DNA of 14,061 bases from the NCBI GenBank assembly GCA_031278795.1, contig JAITJT010000176.1:1-14061 (forward strand), written 5' to 3'. The notes below the pieces were generated by a model. That model was not told where the DNA came from. It did no database searches and worked only from the letters and a program-made list of their open reading frames with translations. The translations under genes were made by a program, and so were the position numbers. Origin of the DNA: Deltaproteobacteria bacterium. Lineage in GTDB: Bacteria > Desulfobacterota > Desulfarculia > Adiutricales > Adiutricaceae. Positions 1-6,691 of the stretch are shown here, one piece after another; within the stretch, counting starts at the first letter, position 1, and every line of letters starts with the position of its first letter.

Positions 1-609
1 TTTTTTGGCAAGGGAACTAGTTTTCTAATTTCCTTTGGCTAATCTTCTTTTTACGCGCGATAAGCTTATTACTTAGGCGGCTGATCTAAGAAAGAATGTT
101 CCAATATATGGAAATGACAATCCCAAAAAAATTATTTATATAGCGTCTATCGTGGCTAAAATCAGCCAATTGGCATGATTTTTGCCTTCCACCGTGGCTT
201 AAGACGCATTAACAAAGTTTTTTAACTCTTTTACGTGGAGACACTCTACAATCATGCGACATCTTTATATGATTTCCATAAAACAATGGCGAATCTTTGA
301 TGCTTGTTAGTTAACTGTTATTTTTTAAGTTGGGGATTCTAGAAAGTTTTTTCTTTGAGAGTCAACAAAACATCATTCTTTACTAAGAATAGAATCAAAA
401 TTAAGCGAAGACAAGCGAAAAAAATTTACGTTTAAATATGAATTAATTTTTTTAATAATTTTCACTTTCAGTCGATAGATTATGGATTATGTTCAGGTAT
501 AGTTTATATTTACTTTTTTTTTAATTTGGACTTTGTTATTAATTTTGTTTTTAATTGTTTAGATTTTCGCTCACGGTTTCAGAGGAAAAAAAATTTCTAG
601 GAGAAATTT
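1..609. other. AT-rich leader without a gene
   Basis: No open reading frame with a believable start and ribosome binding site is seen on either strand. The stretch is AT-rich with many A and T runs. Two small perfect inverted repeats sit close together: TGGCT/AGCCA at 153-168 with a six-base loop, followed just downstream by GGCA/TGCC around a T-rich loop. They could be the remains of a terminator for a gene off the left edge, but there is no long T run directly after the first stem. The right end (about 420-609) must hold the promoter and 5' leader of the autotransporter gene. I could not pick a confident -35/-10 pair there; TATAGT at 498-503 is the best -10-like word. Confidence 0.5.
599..604 (+). 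promoter_or_regulatory. Ribosome binding site of the autotransporter gene
   Basis: AGGAGA lies five bases before the ATG at 610. It is a good Shine-Dalgarno match and supports that start, as does the signal peptide that begins directly at this methionine. Confidence 0.75.
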
Positions 610-3543
610 ATGAAAATCATATCTAGATGGCGGTCATTAGCCGCATCTCTTGCATTCGCTCTTCTTTTCACAATATTCGCGATTTCAGCTGATCCAGCTA
701 ACGCTCAAGTTTATTTGGCAAAAGAAATAAACTCGTCATACACACTTACGACTAACACTAATGCCTTGGTCGCGAGCGGTGGCACCACTATTACCTCATC
801 TAGCTCGGGTGGGGCAGGAAGAGTATTTGTGGGTAACGGCGCCGGCATTCAACTCGAAGGTAATAATCTCATTATTAACAGCGCCTCGTCAACATCTGGC
901 GCTGGTGGATCGCTTGTTTTTGAGGAAGGCTCCCGATATCTCTCCTCATCATCAGGCAGGATTCAACTAATGGGAAACAGCGATAATTTTGACGCTGAGA
1001 CCGATGATGTAAATAACCTTTGGAATACTCGCAACGCCACAATTATCTTTATGAATCAGGCGCTCCAGAACAGCGGCAATATCTTTCCTACCATAGATTT
1101 AAATCGTGGAGAAATTATATTCTATGTCACAAAAGATTTGATATCTTATAACTTTGACGTGGATCTATCCAAATCCGCCTATCCTGGACGTGTTACTGTC
1201 CTCGTGGCTGATTCAGGAGGGGGCCTAACCTTTAACAATCCCGTAACTTTGGGATCAACCAAATTGCTGGTTGGCTCGATAGTACAGAATGGAACATGGG
1301 TCCATGGAAATGTTAAATTCAATAGAGCCGTCAGCGCCGATGTCATAGAAATCGAAAGTGGAGGTAATGGAACTACCACTTTTGCTGGCGATGTTACCGC
1401 TAGCTCTGCAATTGAGTTGGATGGTTCAGACACCGGTAAAGTGGTGTTTAGCGGCCAGGCAAGCGCGACTAATATTTATATCGATGGATCTGAAAATACT
1501 TTTAACGGACAGGTACGTGTTGGAGATGACTTGGTTGTCATATCTTCAATGAATAAGTCTCTTACTCAAGTTACTGGCAAGACGCAAGTTTATTTCAAAA
1601 ACAATTTATCCCATACCAACGAAGAACTCGGCTTGTATGGAGGTGACACCTATTTCCAGGGAAGCAGTGTTAATTCTAAAGGGATTTCCATCGGCTTCAA
1701 TGACGCGCTCGCGGCGAAAGGCAGCCCCTTTGCGGACTTTTTTGATGATAATACCGCCGCCCTTAAGGTTTATATGGAAAACAGCAAAGCCCAACTTTTT
1801 TTGGATAGAAACGGGTTGGCCATTGGCTCGTCCGTTTATGTCAGAAACAGCGGCTCGCTTATCTTAAGGCAGGATGCCAAGATAACTGGAAGTCTCAGTG
1901 TTTCTTCACCCAAGGTTATCAGTGGATCCGGAGTCACCACCTCCAAAAGCATTGCAGGTGGTATTGTCGTCCTTGGCACCAGCACATTGACGGTAACTGG
2001 TGCGGTCAATTTTGAATCTCTCTCGACTCTTGTCATAACCCGTACAGCCTCTGACACTGGTAAAATAGTTTCAGACACTAGCATCACATTCGCCTCCCAA
2101 AGTATCATACAGGTTAGTAATCAAGGTAGTCCTGGCATAAACAGTTCCAACAGCGTCATTGCCACGGCACCAACAATCAACTTCTCCAATGTAACCATAG
2201 ACGGCTACAGTCTACAGAAACAAGGAAATAATCTCGTTATCGCTACCTCCGGTGGAAGCGGTGGCACTGACACCCCTGGAAGCGGTGGCACTGACACCCC
2301 TGGAAGCGGCGGCACTGACACCCCTGGAAGCGGCTCTGGTTCTGGGGAGATAGGTGGCAACACCAACTTTCCAGAAAGTGTCGCGGACTCTGTAACCTCC
2401 AATCCCAACTATGGCGCCGCTATTTCTCTGGTGGATGCCATAGTCTCCCATCCTTCCGAGGCACCTGTTTTGGCGGCGCAAATCACTAAAGTTATAAGTG
2501 CCGCTGCTGAGGAGATTGAAGATAATCCAGAACTCCAGATCAAGGCCCTAGCCCAGCTAGCTGGCGAAGAGGCCCTTTCTTCCCTAAACGCCTCGGTGGA
2601 AACCGCTCAAGTGGTGACCAACGCCGTCTCCTCCAGGTTCGCGGTTCTTCACGGATACTCCCCCACAGCCCCCTCAGCTGGCTATGGCGCCGCCTTGAAC
2701 CGCTTGTGGGTATCAGCTTACGGAAACTGGACAAAGCAGAAGAACATGGAGACCATTGAAGGCTACAGCTACGACACCTTTGGAGTTATCTTGGGTTATG
2801 ACCGCGAGATAGCCTCCATCCCAGGTCTTTCCGTGGGCATTTCAGCGGCTTTCACGGACGGCAAGCTGAAAAACAACACTGGCTACGCCAAAACCGACAT
2901 CAAGACCTTTAGTGTAAGCGCTTATGGTTCTTATCAGTTCGGCGGAGGCTTCTTTGTTGACGGCTTGTTCGGCTTTGGCCACTCAACAAACGACGCGGAT
3001 ATCCTTCAGATCATTGGTAATGTCAGGAAAACAGCCGCCTATGACACCAACAGCTTCCAGGCGGCCTTGACCTTCGGACATGATTTTTACTTAACCCCGA
3101 ACATAAGGCTCACTCCAAGCGCTGGCGTTCAATTCGTGAACGTGAAGCAGGACGGCTGGGCAGAATCAATAGCGGCCGATCCTGACAGGCTCGCCCTCGC
3201 CCATTGGTTTGGAGGAAGCCGCAAGACCTTTGTGGACATTCCGCTTAAACTCGCCTTGGCGGCCAAAACCGAAACCGGTGGCGTGGTGTTCAGCACGGAA
3301 GTGAGGGCTGGCGCTATCTTAGCCGCCAAAAAATCCGATAACATCCTACAGATGGGGTTTGTGGGTTCCGGTAGGAGCGCCCTCATAAACGGTATCGATT
3401 CCACCAAGACCCGTTTCACCGGCGGTGTCAGTCTGGGCATCCAGATTAACGAAACCGTAGATGTTTTTATCGACTATGACCTTGAGACTAGGAAGAAGTA
3501 CATCAGCCACAGCGCTGCCGCTGGCATAGGTTTCTCCTTCTAG
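610..3543 (+). CDS. Autotransporter (type Va secretion) with Ser/Gly-rich passenger
   Basis: This 977-residue protein has classical autotransporter architecture. Residues 1-32 form a signal peptide: MKIISRWR, a hydrophobic core, and a likely cut after ANA before QVY. Residues 33 to about 548 are a Ser/Thr/Gly/Asn-rich passenger with repeated short beta-strand patterns, likely a beta-helix exposed at the cell surface. Residues 549-572 are three GSGGTDTP repeats, followed by a Gly/Ser stretch and an Ala-rich helical region (about 589-690) that would thread the pore. From N697-R-L-W700 to the end (281 residues) is the barrel domain, with alternating aromatic strands and a C-terminal phenylalanine typical of outer-membrane proteins. 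I see no cysteine anywhere, as is usual in this class. There is no recognisable protease or lipase motif in the passenger, so adhesin-like surface display is an inference. The passenger coding region is much more AT-rich than the barrel region. The gene is monocistronic, ending in a strong terminator. Confidence 0.9.
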   Translation: MKIISRWRSLAASLAFALLFTIFAISADPANAQVYLAKEINSSYTLTTNTNALVASGGTTITSSSSGGAGRVFVGNGAGIQLEGNNLIINSASSTSGAGGSLVFEEGSRYLSSSSGRIQLMGNSDNFDAETDDVNNLWNTRNATIIFMNQALQNSGNIFPTIDLNRGEIIFYVTKDLISYNFDVDLSKSAYPGRVTVLVADSGGGLTFNNPVTLGSTKLLVGSIVQNGTWVHGNVKFNRAVSADVIEIESGGNGTTTFAGDVTASSAIELDGSDTGKVVFSGQASATNIYIDGSENTFNGQVRVGDDLVVISSMNKSLTQVTGKTQVYFKNNLSHTNEELGLYGGDTYFQGSSVNSKGISIGFNDALAAKGSPFADFFDDNTAALKVYMENSKAQLFLDRNGLAIGSSVYVRNSGSLILRQDAKITGSLSVSSPKVISGSGVTTSKSIAGGIVVLGTSTLTVTGAVNFESLSTLVITRTASDTGKIVSDTSITFASQSIIQVSNQGSPGINSSNSVIATAPTINFSNVTIDGYSLQKQGNNLVIATSGGSGGTDTPGSGGTDTPGSGGTDTPGSGSGSGEIGGNTNFPESVADSVTSNPNYGAAISLVDAIVSHPSEAPVLAAQITKVISAAAEEIEDNPELQIKALAQLAGEEALSSLNASVETAQVVTNAVSSRFAVLHGYSPTAPSAGYGAALNRLWVSAYGNWTKQKNMETIEGYSYDTFGVILGYDREIASIPGLSVGISAAFTDGKLKNNTGYAKTDIKTFSVSAYGSYQFGGGFFVDGLFGFGHSTNDADILQIIGNVRKTAAYDTNSFQAALTFGHDFYLTPNIRLTPSAGVQFVNVKQDGWAESIAADPDRLALAHWFGGSRKTFVDIPLKLALAAKTETGGVVFSTEVRAGAILAAKKSDNILQMGFVGSGRSALINGIDSTKTRFTGGVSLGIQINETVDVFIDYDLETRKKYISHSAAAGIGFSF
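2254..2325 (+). repeat. Three tandem 24-bp repeats inside the autotransporter linker
   Basis: Three head-to-tail 24-bp copies (2254-2277, 2278-2301, 2302-2325) each encode GSGGTDTP in frame (residues 549-572). The third differs from the first two by one silent T-to-C change. A further partial unit (GSGSGSG) follows. The near identity at DNA level suggests recent slippage expansion. The encoded segment is a flexible hinge between passenger and barrel linker. Copy number could vary between strains without breaking the frame, because the unit is a multiple of three. Confidence 0.92.
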
Positions 3544-3570
3544 TTCCATACTTTCTCCAATAGATTCAAG

Positions 3571-3603
3571 CCCGGGAGAGTTAGCGCTTTCCCGGGTTTT
3601 TTT
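3571..3603 (+). terminator. Intrinsic terminator after the autotransporter gene
   Basis: A ten-base stem (CCCGGGAGAG at 3571-3580 with CTTTCCCGGG at 3587-3596, one G-T wobble) encloses the loop TTAGCG and is followed at once by seven T (3597-3603). It begins 27 bases after the stop codon. This is a textbook rho-independent terminator and separates the autotransporter from psd-kdsB. Confidence 0.95.
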
Positions 3604-4113
3604 ATATCTGGATAGAGCTTTTTCACCACCAACAAAGAAGACATTAAAAAACGCCTAAGCTCAGTACGCGGCTCAACAGTAGATGCCCAAGGACGCTAAG
3701 GGACTTTCCCAGCCAGGCTTCTGGCAATGTTTAGGTGGAATAGGGGAAGGGCAGACTAAAATTAAATATAATAGTAAATATAAATTTGGCTATAAATATA
3801 GAAGATATTATAATAAAATTTTAAAGAAATAAAAATATCTATAATTATTCTTATTAGACTATTTTTGCTAAATATACATATTATATTTGCAGCAGCTTAA
3901 ATGGCATAGCTTTTTCCTAAACCTTAGTCACGGTGAAGACGAAGCGAGCGTGGAGTATACCGAGAGAGGCGTCCCAGGCTTTTCAAGAGCCCCAAACTCT
4001 GATACTATCAAGGTCGGAATATTGGCAAATTTTCATCTTTCTCTTCTTAAACCTAAGAATTTAGTTCATAAATCGTAAATAAAACCTTCATAATAGCCAA
4101 GGGGGAAAGTCCT
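3604..4113. other. Gap before psd with two GC-richer islands
   Basis: No confident gene. About 3645-3755 and 3890-4025 are clearly richer in GC than the almost pure A/T stretch between them. A 49-codon reading frame (3683-3832, beginning MPKDAKGLSQ) spans the first island, and a 63-codon frame from a TTG (3887-4078) spans the second. Neither has a ribosome binding site, and the first turns into Lys/Tyr-rich translation of AT sequence, so I treat both as unproven. A short hairpin GGCTTT-TCA-AGAGCC lies at 3977-3991. The islands could be decayed gene fragments or a structured psd leader. Confidence 0.4.
3786..3814 (+). promoter_or_regulatory. Candidate sigma-70 promoter upstream of psd
   Basis: TTGGCT (3786-3791) and a perfect TATAAT (3809-3814) are separated by 17 bases. 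The -35 matches four of six consensus positions. It points toward psd and would give a leader of roughly 290 bases that includes the second GC-richer island. The surrounding sequence is so AT-rich that a chance match is possible. Confidence 0.35.
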
Positions 4114-4116
4114 TTG
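4099..4116 (+). promoter_or_regulatory. Ribosome binding site and TTG start of psd
   Basis: The purine run AAGGGGGAAAG (4099-4109) ends four bases before the TTG at 4114. It is the only strong Shine-Dalgarno in the region, and the TTG frame reads straight into the conserved N-terminus of the decarboxylase. The GTG at 4121 is in a different frame and is not an alternative start for this protein. Confidence 0.7.
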
Positions 4117-4800
4117 ATAGGTGATTATTTCAAGTCCCATATCCCTGAGTTCAACATCAACAACACGCTTTTCGTGGCGCGCCCCGGGCTTATCTTCATC
4201 CTGGGGAGCCTCATCCTCTTCCTCCTTTTTTGGTGTTTGGGGGTTCATGTCCTTAGGGACATTTTCTTTGTCATCCTCCTTTTCGTCGTCTGGTTTTTCC
4301 GGGATCCCCATCGGGAGACCCCACCACCGGGTTTCGCCGTGTCTCCGGCGGACGGCACCATCATCCGCCTGGATAAAAGCGCAAAGGATCCTATAACGGG
4401 TCAGAGCTCAATAAAAATAAGCATTTTCATGTCCATCTTCAGCGTGCACGTGAACCGGGTGCCGGTTGCGGGCACCTTGGTGAGCCAGGATTACCACGAG
4501 GGAAGCTTCCTCAACGCTAGCTTTGACAAGGCGAGCTCTGAAAACGAGCGCAACGTGCTCATAATAGAAGACGAGTCCAAGCGCAGGATCGCTGTGGTGC
4601 AGATTGCCGGGCTAATAGCTAGGCGTATATTAAGCTGGGTGAAGCCTGGTGACGAACTTACGCGCGGCCAGCGCTTTGGCATGATTCGTTTCGGCTCCCG
4701 GGTGGACATCTTCATCCCCACGGACTCCATCCTCATGGTCTCCTTGGGCCAGCCCGTGAAAGCGGGGCTCTCGCCCCTGTGGCGCTACCCTGACGAGTAA
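4114..4800 (+). CDS. psd: Phosphatidylserine decarboxylase proenzyme, short type
   Basis: Converts phosphatidylserine to phosphatidylethanolamine at the inner membrane, the last step of PE synthesis. At 228 residues it is the short form of the family, not the roughly 320-residue E. coli form. Residues 24-62 are hydrophobic and probably form two closely spaced membrane segments. These are followed by the family signature FFRDPHRE and SPADG (D80). SVHVNRVP (H112) is the second conserved site. RFGSRVD holds the Gly194-Ser195 bond where the proenzyme should cut itself, leaving a pyruvoyl group on Ser195 of the alpha chain. D80, H112 and S195 fit the Asp-His-Ser set known for self-cleavage in this family. 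The start is TTG with a strong ribosome binding site. kdsB follows after 80 bases with no terminator between them, so the two are probably co-transcribed. The frequent partner pssA is not next to it in this window. Confidence 0.93.
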   Translation: MIGDYFKSHIPEFNINNTLFVARPGLIFILGSLILFLLFWCLGVHVLRDIFFVILLFVVWFFRDPHRETPPPGFAVSPADGTIIRLDKSAKDPITGQSSIKISIFMSIFSVHVNRVPVAGTLVSQDYHEGSFLNASFDKASSENERNVLIIEDESKRRIAVVQIAGLIARRILSWVKPGDELTRGQRFGMIRFGSRVDIFIPTDSILMVSLGQPVKAGLSPLWRYPDE

Positions 4801-4862
4801 AGCGCCTAAAATGCCTCCAAGTCCTCCCATGAGACAATAACAAAAGTGAAAATAGAGCCCCC

Positions 4863-4873
4863 AAGGGAGAGGG
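4863..4873 (+). promoter_or_regulatory. Ribosome binding site of kdsB
   Basis: AAGGGAGAGGG (4863-4873) ends seven bases before the ATG at 4881. It supports that start, which also gives the standard MRTVIIIPAR N-terminus. Confidence 0.7.
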
Positions 4874-4880
4874 CATAGGC

Positions 4881-5615
4881 ATGAGGACAGTTATTATCAT
4901 TCCGGCGCGCTATGATTCCACCCGCTTTCCAGGAAAGGCCCTCCATCCAATCCTGGGAAAGCCCATGATCCAGCACGTCTACGAGCGCGCAAGCCTGGTG
5001 GAGGACATCTCCGGAGTCTACGTGGCCACGGACTCGGAGAAGATCTTCCAGTGTGTGGAGGCTTTCGGGGGACGCCCCATCATGACCGATAGCGGGCACC
5101 TGTCCGGCTCGGACAGGCTGGCGGAGGCCTCTCAAATCTTAGAACTCGCGCCTGAGGACATTGTCATAAACGTCCAGGGAGACCAGCCGGCCTTGAATCC
5201 CACCCACCCCAAGCTCCTGGAAGCCGCCCTCTTGGAGAGAGGCTCCAACTATCCGGTAAGCACCCTGGCGGTTCACTTTACTTCAAAAGACGAGATAGAC
5301 GACCCCAACCACGTGAAGGTGGTAATCGCCTTTGACGGAAGGGCCCTGTACTTTTCCCGATCCAGAATCCCCTATGGCCGCGTGGGGGAGGGGACTTATT
5401 ACAAGCATATTGGCCTCTACGCCTACTACGCCGGGTTTTTGCGCGAATTCGTAAGTCTCAAAGAGGGATTTTTGGAGAAGACCGAGTCCCTGGAGCAGCT
5501 GAGGATCCTGGAGCATGGTTTTCCCATAAAGGTCATGGTGCAAAAAGGCGCATCTCCTGAGGTGGACGTGCCCTCGGATGTGGAAAAGGTGGAGAAGATC
5601 TTAAGAGATGCCTAA
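4881..5615 (+). CDS. kdsB: 3-deoxy-manno-octulosonate cytidylyltransferase (CMP-KDO synthetase)
   Basis: Cytoplasmic enzyme that joins CTP and KDO to make CMP-KDO, the activated sugar needed for the lipopolysaccharide inner core. The 244-residue length matches the family (about 245-255). The N-terminus carries the nucleotide-binding signature IPARYDSTRFPGK (residues 7-19). VATDS, SGSDRLAEA and VINVQGDQP (residues 95-103, with D101 the likely metal ligand) follow in the expected order. The later blocks DPNHVKVV, YFSRSRIPYG, YKHIGLYAY and ESLEQLRILEHG are all present, so the protein looks complete and active. It follows psd by 80 bases in the same direction, forming a two-gene envelope-biogenesis unit. 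I see no clear intrinsic terminator after the stop. Confidence 0.96.
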   Translation: MRTVIIIPARYDSTRFPGKALHPILGKPMIQHVYERASLVEDISGVYVATDSEKIFQCVEAFGGRPIMTDSGHLSGSDRLAEASQILELAPEDIVINVQGDQPALNPTHPKLLEAALLERGSNYPVSTLAVHFTSKDEIDDPNHVKVVIAFDGRALYFSRSRIPYGRVGEGTYYKHIGLYAYYAGFLREFVSLKEGFLEKTESLEQLRILEHGFPIKVMVQKGASPEVDVPSDVEKVEKILRDA

Positions 5616-5737
5616 AAGTTTAGTTTTAATAATTCTAGAAAGCTCTTAAATAACGCCTCTTTTATTTGTTTGCCATATTTTTTGATTATTTGATTTTGTT
5701 TATCATTAGCTTTTGAAATACTTTTTCTTTCCTCTTC

Positions 5738-5770
5738 ATACGCTTTTTATACGCTTTTTATACGCTTTTT
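5738..5770 (+). repeat. Three perfect copies of an 11-bp tandem repeat
   Basis: ATACGCTTTTT occurs three times without a gap (5738-5748, 5749-5759, 5760-5770), about 120 bases after kdsB. Looser T-rich relatives (CTACTTTTTAAGC, GTGCTTTTTAAGG) follow within 100 bases. It has no evident function; slippage in a T-rich stretch is the simplest source. Confidence 0.9.
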
Positions 5771-6441
5771 ATTACCTAAACAAGTACTTTTCATCTACTT
5801 TTTAAGCTTCTATCATTTGCTTCTCAATTGTTTTTTATTCGCCTATCAAGTGCTTTTTAAGGCGGAGAAGATCTAACACTCATACATAAAACGCATGCCT
5901 AATTTTTAGGAAAACATCCAAAATATTTAAGTGAAAGATTAAAATGATTTAGCTAAAAATATTTTGCAAAACTCTTTTTCTAAATTTTAAAATTTAGCTA
6001 TTGATTAAGACTATTCCAATTTATTAATTTTTGAATAACCTTAATTTTTTTGCGGTTTATAGTTTTCGCGAAACCCCTGTTTTTTTTCTCTTTTGTCTTA
6101 TTATATCTAATCTTTCCTTATTTTATTTATCTTTTTTCTTCTTTTTTTTAAGTCTTTATTTTTAATCTTACCTACATTTTTCCAAGATGCTCTTCCCTTT
6201 ATTTTCGTGAGGCTTTTCCTTTAATTATCCTTTGTTTTTTCTTGTTATTTGCCTCATTAAACTGCGATTTTCTTTTGTGTTTTCTTGGTTTTTTCTTTTT
6301 TTCCCCAATACTTTTTGTTTTCGTCAAAGTTTCTGAAGATTTGGCGATTCGCCTCTTTGGTTTTTATTACGGGTACCCCCCCCAACAGCTACCTAAAAAT
6401 CTCTTAAGCCCAGCTCTTACCTGGCTTTGGGTTCCGGCTCC

Positions 6442-6469
6442 TTGATTTTGCCTCATTTGGGCCTATAAT
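6442..6469 (+). promoter_or_regulatory. Candidate sigma-70 promoter upstream of srfB (distal)
   Basis: TTGATT (6442-6447) and a perfect TATAAT (6464-6469) are separated by 16 bases. The sequence around it is less AT-rich than the rest of the gap, so the match is more meaningful than most. It would start a transcript near 6476 that contains the hairpin at 6498-6522 and could run into srfB or end in the T run at 6534-6539. Confidence 0.45.
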
Positions 6470-6497
6470 GGAGAGGTTCAGTTAGTCTTGGCTGTTT

Positions 6498-6522
6498 GAC
6501 TTTTGAGGGCTTCTTGGGAGTC
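6498..6522 (+). other. Imperfect hairpin downstream of the distal promoter
   Basis: GACTTTTGAG (6498-6507) can pair with CTTGGGAGTC (6513-6522) over ten positions, four of them G-T wobbles, around a GGCTT loop. Six bases later comes TTTAATTTTTT (6529-6539). It could be the terminator of a very short RNA or a leader structure before srfB. It is weak, and the T run is not directly attached to the stem. Confidence 0.3.
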
Positions 6523-6616
6523 TGCGGCTTTAATTTTTTGTATATGAATATTTACAAAATTTTTCAAATATTTAAAAAAATATAGATAAAAGAACGCATA
6601 TATCGCTATGTAAATA

Positions 6617-6625
6617 TGATATAAT
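6617..6625 (+). promoter_or_regulatory. Candidate extended -10 promoter of srfB (proximal)
   Basis: TGATATAAT contains a perfect TATAAT (6620-6625) with the TG of an extended -10 element at the proper one-base distance. No good -35 is present 16-18 bases upstream, which extended -10 promoters can tolerate. Transcription would begin near 6632, giving a leader of about 60 bases before the srfB start. Confidence 0.45.
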
Positions 6626-6691
6626 CGCTATTATTATAGGCATCTTTCTAAATATGCTTAGAAGCTATTTTTAGAATGTTCCAGGAGTTTT

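Larger units (their letters stand above)
5616..6691. other. 1.08-kb pyrimidine-rich gap between kdsB and srfB
   Basis: No gene is supported. The + strand is dominated by T and C: a hand count over 6061-6300 gives about 77% pyrimidines, with long T runs. It holds an 11-bp tandem repeat (5738-5770), one perfect TTAGCTAA (5949-5956) of the kind that recurs in the srfB-srfC spacer, a small GGCG-ATT-CGCC hairpin (6343-6353), a run of eight C (6376-6383) and promoter-like sites near the right end. A 67-codon frame from a TTG at 6242 is Phe/Leu-rich simply because the DNA is T-rich. srfA, which precedes srfB in enterobacteria, is not here. Confidence 0.55.

Noticed and set aside
1..40. Imperfect inverted repeat GGCAAGGGAA / TTCCTTTGGC next to six T at the window's left end
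   Set aside because: The T run precedes the stem on the + strand and would read as A on the minus strand, so it is not a terminator in either direction; the stem also has a mismatch and a wobble.
3683..3832. 49-codon ATG frame beginning MPKDAKGLSQ
   Set aside because: No ribosome binding site upstream; the second half is Lys/Tyr-rich translation of A/T sequence. Not supported as a gene.
3887..4078. 63-codon frame from a TTG on the + strand
   Set aside because: No ribosome binding site, weak start, no recognisable motif, and a Lys/Leu-rich tail that follows the AT composition. Kept only as a possible relic island.
4121..4396. GTG-started frame overlapping the psd N-terminus
   Set aside because: Ser-rich out-of-frame translation; the TTG frame at 4114 carries all conserved decarboxylase motifs through to the stop.
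6242..6445. 67-codon hydrophobic frame resembling a small membrane protein
   Set aside because: The Phe/Leu richness follows directly from T-rich DNA; TTG start without a ribosome binding site.
6425..6450. tRNA T-arm-like stretch (GGTTCCGGCTCC)
   Set aside because: Lacks the invariant T-loop pattern, and no acceptor or anticodon arms can be folded around it.
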